A stretch of 64,000 nucleotides of DNA from Paraphysomonas bandaiensis. Lineage: Eukaryota > Chrysophyceae. Positions 11,456-22,594 of this stretch are shown piece after piece (positions within the stretch are counted from its first letter, which is position 1; each line of letters starts with the position of its first letter). The translations under genes were made by a program, and so were the position numbers. Under the pieces are notes generated by a model that saw nothing but the letters and a program-made list of their open reading frames with translations, searched no databases and had not been told where the DNA came from. Where the stretch lies: assembly GCA_965644295.1 (NCBI GenBank), contig CBFFRP010000319.1, positions 115,610-179,609 of the forward strand. Reading direction: 5' to 3'.

Positions 11456-12222
11456 TCAAGAGTGGCGCCTTCGCTTTTTACTACCTTGATCATCCTGCTC
11501 TGAAACTCTTTTCTCGGCACTGTCAGCGCAAGAACTGATGGGTAAATAAGATAAAACTGCTTTCACCCAAAGAGCTTTCCCGAGACCTTCCATTCCAGCA
11601 CCCCACCCTTCGAGCTGTCCTTCGACCTCCTTCAACCGGTTTCGCATACATTCATACGCCCGCATGTTGTAGTCCCGCTTCTTTCCACTAGCAGCTTCCA
11701 AAGCCTCGTCAGACATAAAAGGGACAGTTTCAAAGATGGGAGCCACGATGGCAGATGCGGTGGCTAGAATTGTGATGTACAGCACACAGCGTTATGAGCT
11801 GCATTATATAACCACTACAACACACCTGGACCAACTCCGCGCAATTCCTGCAGCTTTAGCATGCACTCTTTCCACTTGGAGTCTTCTATAAAAGCAAAAG
11901 CTGCAGCGGAAACAGATGCTACCCGCGCCCCATCGTTCTGACCCACCAACCCTAGAAGGGCTGGCCTATTCTTACCTCGCAACAACTTCCACTTCATAAC
12001 CTTTACAAGTTCTTCTTTCGTTATGCTCATTGGCACTCTACTTCTGACTGTCTCCTTATAATCGTTCCATAGCCACTTGTCTAGATCAATCAGCTCCTTC
12101 TTGCTCTTGGACTCTGCCATTGCAGCTACAGCATCTTCATATCGACCGAGTTCATTACGCCATTCACTTATATCTGTCGATTCTAGTAGGCTTCTTGCAA
12201 CAGTTGATCCCTGACGAAGCAT
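11456..12222 (-). CDS. Conserved-looking nuclear protein with helix-hairpin-helix-like GVGPATAS motif
   Basis: Two exons, 12222-11826 and 11763-11456, with a 62-bp GT-AG intron, encode 234 residues. The start is the ATG at 12222; the frame runs three codons further but begins there with TTG. Splicing restores LRGVGPATASAIVAP, a GxGPxTA pattern like the hairpin of helix-hairpin-helix DNA-binding or glycosylase folds, followed by VPFMSDEAL. Upstream is a basic segment, MKWKLLRGKNRPALLGLV. The C-terminus is polar and ends KKRRRHS, a likely nuclear localisation signal. I recall uncharacterised eukaryotic proteins with the same layout (KWKL..RGK.RP then GVGPATAS) but no assigned function. DNA binding is an inference; no catalytic residue can be named. 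Confidence 0.65.
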
Positions 12223-13632
12223 TGCACTCAATTTTAAAAAGGAAACTTACTGTTGTATATGAATGAATGAGTACCTTAATTAGTATCCCTTAAAAACTAT
12301 AGTGGTGCTGTTTTGTGATGGGACAAATAGCTCAAACCGGCGGTTTTTTGGGATTTTTCGTGAAATACAGGGGTTTCTTACACTACTCCATGTTAATATC
12401 CTCCATAAGCCACAAGATATGGACAGTGCGTGTGTTGCTGGATAATGTCTAGATGTTAGCTATGCAAGCTAAGCTGGTGTGATGATATGGTCGTCCTGCT
12501 CAATGACTAATACTAATGTTGCCTGGGGAGATATACCTTATTATCTCTATTCTTTAGTGGATATTTAGCCAGCCTGTGAACGCTATTCAAAGTGTCGATG
12601 TCACATATGTATCAAAGCTATTAAATACAAGGCATTGTGTCATATATATATTCTTGTAGAGGGTAACTCGAGGTAGAGGAGAAGTCCTCTTTTGAGTTTT
12701 GAATGAAGAAGAAAAGAGATGGTGAATATAATGGTAGTAACAATTATGAATCGGCATGTACGAAATATCTTATGAATTGGGTGTGGAGTAAAGTTGTATG
12801 TGTATGTGTATACTGAGCCATGTTATTTTTATTACAACTCTACACCAGTGGTACTATTGCTAACACTACAATACCATAACATATATATCGTTGTTTATAT
12901 GGGTTTGAGGTTAAATTGTCGTTAATTTAATATCTCAATTGTCACGTTGATAACATATTTTATTGTAATACTCTTGTCAACATGTTTCGAATACAATAAT
13001 AAGTTTAAAAGTGAATTTCACCGACAAAACACGACATCTACAGTGGAGGTAGCAACAGATCTATATGATCGTAAAATAATAAATACGAATTGCAATTGTG
13101 TTTTTCTACGACACTGAATTATGTATTCTCTTATATCTCAATGATCTGGATAATGAAAACAGAACCACAAAACTGTAGCCGATACTATATCACATATGAA
13201 GGTTACGTCATCATTTATATCATAATATGGTACACTCTACTTCATTGTCTACAGTCCATATATACTTTGTAAGATTACATAATTGTACTATGTCAAGGAG
13301 AAAAGAGATAGTAAAATAACCATATATATTTAATTGTTACTGTAGCATACTTCCAATTGTAGCCATGACTCAGAACATATTGATAGTCCTTGTCATACTC
13401 AAGAAAGTGTTTCAACGAATGACGAGCTCGCTTGGATGTAAAGAGCCAAATGTGGCCTATGTATGCTTTTTCATCATATTACTTCAAGCAGTGCAAAAAC
13501 TAATTCACATGATCGCAATTCGATCTCTTCCAAACCTTGAAGCTTAGGTTCCAATATGATTCAGGCATCTCTCAATGGTTGCCACTTATGCTCTAGCGTT
13601 ACACAGGTCAGACATACTACGGATACATGTTT
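12223..13632. other. Intergenic region, nothing recognised
   Basis: AT-rich non-coding stretch between the convergent or tandem minus-strand genes. Only frames of about 60 codons without motifs occur. No repeat or RNA gene was seen. Confidence 0.5.
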
Positions 13633-14440
13633 TTATTTCGCAGTCCCATTTTCCGTTTTCGTTGTCCAATGCTTGGGTAGTACATACGGAAAGTGGACCC
13701 GAGAGAGTGGATCATAACGAGCCCCATGACGATTCCATTGCTTCATTAAGCTTAACGCGCTCATTAACGATGTCTTACGTGGAAATTTTGAGTAGCTTCC
13801 CTCTTCACGTTCATTCGACCGTTTTCCACGTAATCGTGGTACACTTTCAACTTTCTCCGTGACGCACTCCGGTGATGGTGATGGTTGAAGTGAAGTCGGC
13901 AGAGTTGACTCAGCACTTTTAGATGAAGATATATTTTTCGTATTACATTTTGTAAGTACTTTAATTGGAGTCGTCAAAGATGCTGATATGTCATTTTGGT
14001 CTGGGCAAAACGCTTCCAGTACAAATCGTCGGTTCCCATGTTGTCTCGAGATAGTTCTAAAACGAATTCTGAAGAATGCGACGCCATTGCTATCAATGAC
14101 ATCTTTGGAGTGTGTTGTGTCCACTTCGATTACTGAAGCATCGAGATTTGTTTCCGTTTCGCCTTCATATTTGCAACGTACCTCAACTCTTATCTAGAAT
14201 ACTTTTAGGTCAGGAATGTGCTCTACTATGATACAGTATGCTTACCCCTGACATATTTTCGTCAATAATGATCTTCTCATTGTTTTGGTCCCTCAGACTC
14301 ACAGAGAACCGGATCCCCGTGTCCTTCCCACCCATATCTCTGAACAATACATTTCGATATTCATCAAGTATTCTGTTCGATGATAAGGCATGATGAATTG
14401 TAAAATCACTAATGCTGAGTTTCATTGAGTTCATTGACAT
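13633..14440 (-). CDS. Unrecognised two-exon protein, possible beta-sandwich domain plus basic disordered tail
   Basis: Exons 14440-14246 and 14193-13633 join in phase 0 across a 52-bp GT-AG intron to give 251 residues, starting MSMNSMKLSISDF. The first 150 residues alternate hydrophobic and polar positions and look like a beta-rich domain: TGIRFSVSLRDQNNEKI, then IRVEVRCKYEGETET, then GVAFFRIRFRTISRQHGNRR and FVLEAFCPD, ending TTPIKVLTK. The rest is Ser/Arg/Lys-rich (RLRGKRSNEREEG) and probably disordered, as in regulatory or nuclear proteins. I cannot name a family. The C-terminal end could differ if another intron exists; none was needed. Confidence 0.55.
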
Positions 14441-16274
14441 CCTCTATATGATTTTATATAGTGGTAAGGACTGAACCACTTCATCTCATTCTCCAACTCT
14501 AGCTTTCCACAATTTCAGAAAGTCTACATGACAGACAGTCTTATGTACCGGTATGAACGTACAGCAGTGGACTTGTAGTGAAAAAGAATTTCATCAAACA
14601 AGAATGTTTTTTTTTGTACACAATCGTCCACTATGGCTGTGTACACCATGTACACTCCTACAAGACCATACAGTGGAATACCATATCAACATACAGACAA
14701 TACCATATCAACATACAGACAGGTACACGACACTGCTGGATAAATGAACAGCCATGCAGAGATGTGGTGCATCAGAAGCACTCAACTCTTTTTATAGAAG
14801 TTGTCAATATGACAGTTACTATCTTATGATGACCTACTTATCTTCACGTGTGGGTTGTTTCAGAGGGAAAGAAGTGCTTCATTCCACTTGACGAGGACAT
14901 ATGGCAGACGATACAAGATATATCGAAAGGTGTACTCCAGTTGTTACATTATGCAGATGTTGAAGACAAAATGTTTGATAATGAAGTAGATTTCTGAGTA
15001 GATGTGGGCCTTTCAATAATAGCATGTCCCGGTGCTTACATCCACGTGATATTTATAAAAGAAGGATTGTGCAGTGGACGATTTTTGCTACATTAAGGAG
15101 AATTTACTTCCACCTGGAGAGGATTGAGTGATAGATGTCGAATTCCTTCAAAGTAAGGTGTACACGCAAGCAAACGAATATGTAATTACTTTAACGGTAA
15201 TTGACATACGATATGAAGTGTTGAAATACGTACTAAGTTGTCATAAAATTGCGTTCACAAGGTTGTTTGCTACAAGTATTTGTTTTCCTGTCTAAATTAC
15301 TCTTACTATTTGTAAATAATACATTAAAAGATTAGAAGATGCTCTATAATTCCACCGATTATAATATTAGGACTACTGTGAATTAATTTGCGAGTTCACA
15401 CTACAATTTGGGGGTTGTAATACTAATGTACGTAAAACTTTACTGACTTAGGAGCATAATATAGTAACTTTAGCACAAACGTTTATCTCAACACGAAACT
15501 AAAAAACACAACCACCCGCGTACCAATACGGTTTATGCTTACCACTAGCAAGAGTCAGAACTAATGTAGCATTGCAATTTCTTAACTAACTAATGCTTAA
15601 CTTTGATATCATACAATTTAACACTTGTGCATCACCGCAAGAACCAAGTGAGTGAGAAGAATGTTGTTATACCTTATATCTATGCATATACCTGACAACT
15701 GCTAATAACTTCTATAATGTTGATTTTTGAGTCCTTAAGATGAACAGCCCGGATGCCTGTTTATTTCTCAGGGCACAAAGGCGTCTAAACAAGTGACACT
15801 TATTCGTGTCCCTTGCACTCCGCAACACACATGCATTTGGCTATAAGTGGGCAGAGAATTATCTGCAGACACTATATGCGGCTCACGTTAGTTTCCCGAA
15901 TAAAACTCTTCGGTACTTATCCCCCAGATCACCACAAAAAGTGCGAGTTGAACTTTGTCGAGGGTACTGAATATTTTATAGAAATGAATCTAGAGGTAAA
16001 TTTATTCACTTTTATTGTCGTGTGGAAAAGTAGTGATATTTTGACACACAACAACGACGACAAGAGAAAGAAGGGAAAAATCTATATTCTCAATGCATGG
16101 TTTATTGTTCTATAGAATAGTATAATCGCCAACAACTACTAGCTGATATCTAATATTTTTAGGTGCATCACATACAAGTTCACTACGATGTCATAAAGCC
16201 ATAAACCAATCAGGATACGTAGTACTTTGTAATACTATAGGCAGCAAATGATCTCAAATAAATATACCCCTTAC
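14441..16274. other. Intergenic region with dispersed-repeat copy and a short unexplained open stretch
   Basis: No complete gene is supported. An open stretch of about 56 codons at 14829-14999 on the plus strand (containing KKCFIPLDEDIWQ and LLHYADVEDKM) looks coding in composition. It lacks an ATG and ends at TGA, with a further open run after that stop in the same frame; it may be a relic or an exon of an unmodelled gene. The 100-codon frame at 15813-16115 lacks motifs. Confidence 0.4.
15548..15652 (+). repeat. Dispersed repeat, copy 2
   Basis: Matches 10187-10292 over about 105 bp in the same orientation (AGTCAGAA, TTAACTAA, TGCTTAACT, TGATATCAT, GCATCACCGCAAG). It lies in intergenic DNA like copy 1. 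Confidence 0.5.
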
Positions 16275-17277
16275 TTAATCAAATAATCCACCGGGAGCAC
16301 CTACACTACGTTTCTTCACGTGTATTCCAGCTCTCCCCCCGCTACTGGGGGAGGAACCATCCGTGGAATTACTCCTAGCGCCCCCTCGGTGTGAACTATA
16401 CGAGGAGGGCTTGCTAATTCTACGTCTCGGGTCAGCATTATCCCGGTCGTAGGTCACATATACAACTGCAACAAGGCCACAAAATAACACGATCGCCATT
16501 AGGAACATCGCCTTAATGCCAAGTGGTAAATCGTCTTCTCTAACTGCTCGCCATTTGTATACCATTTCGAACGGCGGGGGATATAAGCTATCCAAGTCTT
16601 TGTCTGCGAAAAGGTATAAATAACAGGATATCATTGTTGACATACTAATATAGAGACGTATAATAAAATGTAACGTACGTCATTGAACGTAATATAACTG
16701 GGCTCATGCCGACAATATAACGAGAAAGTGTTCAAACGAGAACACATGAACTTACATTCAACTTTATGCCTCACACGCACTATTTCATGATTGTCATGTT
16801 CCAGTATCACGATAAGTTTGTCAATATATTGATGAGTGTGCGCTTGGTAGAGGTGCACTGAGGGGATAACCAATTGGTTATTAGAAAAAGTGAACGACCT
16901 GATACGAACAAAATAGATAGAACAGTATTAACCACTACTACAGAAGAATTCTAAAGTAAGGCGTACATTCGGATATCTTTTGTTGAATCCCATATTACAT
17001 CACGGGTATTTTCATTTTCGCGCGGTAAATTGGGTTTTGACAGCACTGTGTCATCCCTAAGAAATAGAGGCATTTCGTTAATAGATAACTCTATCCAGGG
17101 CGTTTTCCACTGCATTATACAAAATAAATCAGGAAAAATAAGAGACAATGGCAGTAATACCCCAGCATGAACTGTTTGTGTATGCGTGACAATGCGATCA
17201 TCAGCGAGGAGCCCGCTGACAGGACAACATAAAACGAACAAAACCATACCCAAAACACTCATACTACACATTGTCAT
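16275..17277 (-). CDS. Type I single-pass membrane protein, family not recognised
   Basis: Three exons, 17277-16967, 16898-16756 and 16603-16275, join in frame to 260 residues. The first join makes DIRMSFTFSNNQ and the second VRHKVEYKDLDS. A cleavable signal peptide is clear (MCSMSVLGMVLFVLCCPVSG, about residues 4-23). A lumenal or extracellular part of about 160 residues follows, then one membrane helix, AMFLMAIVLFCGLVAVVYVT (183-202). The cytosolic tail begins DRDNADPRRR and is Ser/Gly/Arg-rich, ending KKRSVGAPGGLFD. The region just before the helix (SLYPPPFEMVYKWRAVREDD) looks conserved-type and may be functional. Reading frames before splicing break the protein into three pieces, so the splice model matters. 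Function is unknown. Confidence 0.65.
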
Positions 17278-17461
17278 CTTTGTTTGGATAACAATTTACT
17301 TGGGGCTAACTTAACTTGCTGCCAATAGATAATGAAGCATTGACGTTTATATTATTCATTATTCATATACCCTGCTGCACTCCTCTTTTCATGTCTTTCT
17401 ATACCATAAAAACAAGGGTTTTTTCAGTTCAATAGTCAAAAAGTCAATGATCCAGTTTTAG

Positions 17462-17467
17462 AAAAAA
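17462..17467 (-). terminator. Pol III terminator of the tRNA gene
   Basis: A run of six T on the minus strand begins five bases after the discriminator base of tRNA-Ile, the usual RNA polymerase III stop signal. Confidence 0.7.
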
Positions 17468-17472
17468 GGAAA

Positions 17473-17546
17473 TGCTCAATCGGGGGCTCGAACCCAGGAC
17501 CTTAGGTTTATTAGACCTACGCTCTGACCAACTGAGCTAATCGAGC
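17473..17546 (-). tRNA. tRNA-Ile (anticodon AAT)
   Basis: Folds by hand into a full cloverleaf of 74 nt including discriminator A. The acceptor arms GCTCGAT and ATTGAGC pair over seven positions with one G-T. The D arm is GCTCAGTTGGTCAGAGC. The anticodon stem TAGGT/ACCTA encloses loop CTAATAA with anticodon AAT (first base read as inosine). The T arm carries TTCGAGC. No intron is present. The D arm and T loop also provide the A and B box promoter. CCA is not encoded, as expected for a nuclear gene. Confidence 0.93.
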
Positions 17547-17813
17547 ACTTGATGATAACACTAAATAGAATAGGTAATATAATAGAATTACATTTATATT
17601 GTTTAACAGTTAAGAAAAACGAATTAAAGAAAGTTAAAGCATGACATCCAATCATATTCAAGTAAAGTCTAATAGAAGAAAACATGTGGTATGAAGAGTT
17701 TCTATATAGACGCAAGAGGTATGCATTCACCAGATTTTGAGAGACTCTGATTAGACCTGGAATGAAAGACAAAAACATAAGAGTCAGTAGAAGTTACTTT
17801 AATAGGAAGTAAC

Positions 17814-20800
17814 ATGGCTTCATTAGATATTCTTATAGCTGTATTAGTAACTGTTGGAGTAGCTATATTGTGTGCTGCACTGTTTAAGAAATGGAGACAT
17901 TGTATGGAAGTGAAGAAACTTCAAGAATCTCGATTAAAATGGAAGAAAGAACATCGAAATACACTTACTGGCAATTTTGTTATGACATATTCAACACCTA
18001 TAAGTGATACATATGATATTCAATCGAGTGCACTACTGGGTAAAGGAACTTTTGGAGTTGTTGTTGTTGGATATCATAAAGAATCGAAGGTTCAATATGC
18101 TATTAAGTTAGTCAATACAAGCAGTGGGAAGAGAAAGAGAATAGAGAGAGAGTATAAGTTACTAAAAGACATTGATCACCCAAATATTGTGAGGTTATTT
18201 GCTGTGTATGACACACCATCTGAGGTATGGAAAGTAGTAGATATAGAGGTATATGATATCTTGATATACCTGAAAGGTGCAAGTGTTTTTCTAAGCTAAC
18301 TCATATATCACACTTCTGTATATATTAAGTGGTAGTGTATATCGTATAGATGTGGTATGACCCGTATTACACGATTCAGACACTCCGAAATGTCTGCTGA
18401 CGCATGTGTATTCAGGTTGGATTTGTAATGGAGTTGTGCACCGGCGGATCTGTTTCTTCTTGGATAGAGCGACTGCAGTACAGCTCAAAGAAAGGTCTTC
18501 CTGAGGCTACGGTTAAGAACACTATTAGACAACTTATGAGTGCTATAGCCCATATGCACACAAGAGGAATTTGTCACAGGTACTATAATCCTATATATAC
18601 AACACGTCATACTATCTAGGTCAGTGTATATATTAGAAAGCAGAATAGTTAGCATATGACAGGGAGTTGAGTTGGAAAAAGTGTTCATTTGTTATGAGTT
18701 GTTGTATCGAGAATCGTAGTTATGAAGCCGACATCCAACTGTATGTATATTTTGTAGAATACTGCTGTCTATGTGGAGGCATCTATAGCTCATACATGTT
18801 GATCAAGCTGTAATTACTATGTTCTTGCCTCACATTATATCAGAGATATAAAACTGCAAAACATTATGCGAGAGCATGCTGGATGGAATGCTCAGATTAA
18901 ATTGATTGATTTTGGTCTAGGTACTCGGTTTATAGGTATGTTTAATCAAAATTGCGGTGTTATATGTACTTGATGTGGCTATTATATATCGCTTTTGTCA
19001 ACATATATGACAAATTGTGTATACAACATATTCTCTACATTCTGGTTGCCTTTTCCTACACCAATTTAACAGTCTATGGATGAATTATCAGGTGCAACCC
19101 CAATGAAAACTAGGTGCGGGACGTTATACGCTACTGCTCCTGAAGTGCTGAGGGAATCTTACGACGAAAGATGTGATGTGTGGAGTGCTGGAGTTGTGAC
19201 ATATACTCTACTGACAGGACGAAAACCATTTGAGGCCCTCTTATTGGGTATGGAGATATACTTGTATAGCCCTGGTGTATTGTGTGTCATCGTGTATACT
19301 CTGTAATGTTGCGTTGACACTTGTGAAGTAAGCAATGGGCTTCAGTAACACAGTGTAATACATTCTAAACTAGCAATGTATCACTCGTACAGTACCTTCG
19401 TAGGCAATATATGTCCCTTAAAGTATACGTTTTGTTGTTTATTCGCTTTGTCTTAGGTGGTGACAATTCCGATGGAAAGTGCTCAGTAATGACGAATATA
19501 CTCATGGGGCGATGTAACTATCGTAATAAGGACTGGAAGAAGCTTTCTAATGATGCATTTGACTTTACAAGGGGCCTTCTGACCCACGACTACAAGGTGC
19601 ATATGCACACTAGACTGGTGTAGGGAATATATGGCAATGTGATACCACCATTTGAATATAATATTGTTGGAAATATATTACATACTGTTTCTTATTCTGT
19701 GTATTTCTACAGGATAGGTGGTCAGCCCAGGAGGCTCTCAAACACCCGTGGCTTGATGATAATAGGAGCATTGGTCATGAAAATTCAGATGATGAGGTGG
19801 CACTTTATTCCTATTATAATTCTGATTTATATCCTTTTGCGCTAACGTATTCGATCTGTTTACATATTTCGTTGAAGTTTTGTGCTGTCAGTTAATGTGT
19901 ATTGTTCTGGTTAGGTCAGTGACACTGAGGAGAGAGAGAAAGAGGCCACAGCCCGCACTCGTCGATTTTCCTCTGCGTCTGTTATGTCAGACTCCTCAGT
20001 GGTTCTAGCAGACTCCCCCAACTGCTCCTCTCCTCTTACTCCCAATGCTCTGCTCAATTTAAAACGGCAGAAGGACGTTTCAGTTTTACACTCGACGTCA
20101 ATGATGGCAATGGCCTATAATATGCCCCTTGATAAAGCTGTTGATAGAAGAGCTTTTTTTCAGTCATTTGATCAAGACAATAATGGCACGCTGTCGAGAG
20201 AAGAATTTCGTCAGGTAATCATTTTACTCTATGTTGCCATGTGTAATGAATATATTAATATATTTCATACATTTATTGTAGTCTGGTGTTTATGAAACAC
20301 TACAAATGCGTGATTGTGTGCGTTCTATATTTGGATATGAGTTGCTATATCATTGGAAATGGCTCTAATTGTAATACGGTCGTTCTTCATAGGCTATGTT
20401 GGCGTGTAATCCACCAAATTGTTCAGAACAGCTCAGCAGCAATGATATCGACAGTATATTCAGTGCTGTTGATGTGAATGGTGACAATCAGATTTCTTTC
20501 ACTGAATTTTTGGCCGCTACTCTGGATCCCAGAGATTTTGATATTCAATCAATTAACACTGCGTTTCATTTACTTGATACTGACAACAAAGGTACAGTGG
20601 CTGAAAGTATTTTGTATTAAGGCTATAGATTGACTTACGCTGATTGGTAATGTAGCATTGACAATGTGTATGACAATACGTATTTTGGTATCAGAACCAT
20701 TTTCGATCGGTTTTAATCTTATGACAGGGTACATAACCTTCAATGACATGGAACGCGTGTTAAGTGTGACTTCTGCAGCGAGGAAGCGCTCTGTTCTAAT

Positions 20801-22101
20801 GTCACAAACGAATACACGCAGTGATAGCAGAAAGCATATTTACCAGCCCTCAAGTAGTAGTAAAGCTCTAGGGCATGATGATAGCGATGAATTTTCGGGT
20901 GACAAAGGTAAGTGGATATTTGGAGTTGTTTTGTAAGAATTGAACGTTTGACATGTAGCTGGATATCCGAGCTCTACGCAGGCTGCAGCCCGTATACGTG
21001 GACGGTCCCATTCATTAGGAAATATATTTAAGAGGTATTTACATCGCGTTTATAGCTTACAATTAGGCCGTACATATGTTTGTATTCGATGTCATACCGT
21101 TTGTCTGAATGGCGATTAGTCATGAGATATAAGTAGTTATATTGTCATACTAACACATATCTACTTCAATAAATATACCGCATATATGGAATCGTAGAAT
21201 AATATATCACTTGTTGTTATGTTAGTGACTACAATTCGTCGTTAATATAACATATTCTCTCTACTCAGGTCTAATGCGGTAATTGATGTCCTCCCTTCCG
21301 CTTCCCAGCGAAGGTTTTCATTAACGAATGCCCCCCTCTCTCCACTCGTGTCCCTTGGAATCAGCTCCTGCAGTGGGGACAGCCAACACTCGAATAATGA
21401 AATTAAAATTCATAGACGAAAAACATCTTCCATTCTTCCCATACTGTCTTCGAAAAGTTCCCCCATGATGCTCTACAGTAAATCTATTACCAACAAACCT
21501 CCTCCAGGTAAGATTGCCTAAGCAATATATCACAGTATGTCACGGGCTTATGTCTTTCCGTTTCCGTGTACAGAACTTGATTCAACTACCGCTGAACAAA
21601 TTCAGAAGGCGATGAAGTTATTTGATAAAACTGGAGATGGTGTCGTCTCATATGCGGGTATAAATCAATCGTCAATGCATATTTTGCCAAACTGTCACAG
21701 TCATGCTATGTCCACGTTATAATGATTGTATATAGTGCAATTTTAACAAATGAAATGTGAAATTTATTTTTGTTCGATAGATTTTCTACTAGCTCTGACA
21801 GACAATGGAACTCCTTATTATAAGCCAGGTGTGTATACAAACGCTGCGATATTTTGCTTTAGTCATGATGTACTGTACTAATTACACTTAAACTAACGGT
21901 CTTGCAGATGTTGAGTCTGCGGATGCCACTTCGTCGAATGTCTATCCAGTTGGAAGAGAAAGTTCCAGTATGTATTCACGCACGAATAGTGGATCTAAAC
22001 GATGTGGAAGTCGAGATATAGTGCGTGCTCAGTCAGCTGTGTATTTAACGAAGCATGAAGAAAGAAGCCAGAGTAGCATCTCCGGGGAGGCGATTTCTTG
22101 A
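17814..22101 (+). CDS. Membrane-anchored calcium-dependent protein kinase with four EF-hands (CDPK-like)
   Basis: Fourteen exons join in frame to 788 residues: 17814-18224, 18416-18579, 18844-18935, 19092-19247, 19457-19596, 19713-19796, 19915-20214, 20393-20591, 20728-20907, 20959-21034, 21269-21507, 21574-21657, 21781-21828 and 21908-22101. An N-terminal membrane helix (residues 5-25) precedes a Ser/Thr kinase domain. The domain has a Gly loop GKGTFGVV (76-83), K98, the catalytic HRDIKLQN (D193, formed across an intron), DFG (214-216), [10 protein letters not shown] in place of the usual GTPYYxAPE, and [13 protein letters not shown] near its end. EF-hand loops follow at 435-446 and 476-487 (both canonical) and at 511-522 and 698-709 (weaker; position 12 is Asp). 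A Ser-rich linker of about 175 residues separates EF3 from EF4, where CDPKs normally pair them closely. Calcium-activated phosphorylation at a membrane is the expected role. The exon 4 acceptor (19091) is the least certain join. Confidence 0.85.
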
Positions 22102-22594
22102 TATGTAAAATAAACAATGGCACATTTGTGTATATCCAGTTATCGTGTTCGTCATAACTGTCATATTTTGTCGAGAGTCCTGTGTATTCTTTTTTGACAT
22201 TAAATGTTACCTATTGTATGATTATGGTGGCTCGGCTATTAAAATCGTATTGAAATAGGTTATTTATATCTCGACTATTAAATCGTATTGAAATAGGTTA
22301 TTTATATATGCTATATGCTTACAATAAATGATTATTTCTTCGTTTAAGTACATTATTATTCTTAATCCTTATTGAGAAACGCTCATTTTATACTAGATCA
22401 CAGAGAGAATTTGTCGTAAGACTAGATAGATTTATTAATATCGTTTACACGAAGTTGTGATAACCAACACTAACTCATTATAATCCCTGCATAATATCCT
22501 ACATATGCGAACCTCTCGTTACTGAACATATCTTGAACGATCAAACTATTTCAGTTTCTCAATATCATCACAGCATTTGTACATCACTATATTT
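22102..22594. other. Intergenic region with a short tandem repeat
   Basis: Downstream of the kinase, 22231-22308 holds two tandem copies of about 39 bp sharing AATCGTATTGAAATAGGTTA and TTTATAT. No gene is seen. The stretch ends at the 8-bp target duplication of the hAT element. Confidence 0.6.

Noticed and set aside
14829-15095. Resemblance of the interrupted open stretch to an ornithine decarboxylase antizyme with programmed frameshift
   Set aside because: Similarity was only a few residues, both halves are in the same frame, and no upstream first ORF with a shift site was found.
15813-16115. 100-codon plus-strand ORF
   Set aside because: No ATG at its start, no motif, atypical composition and no splice partner.
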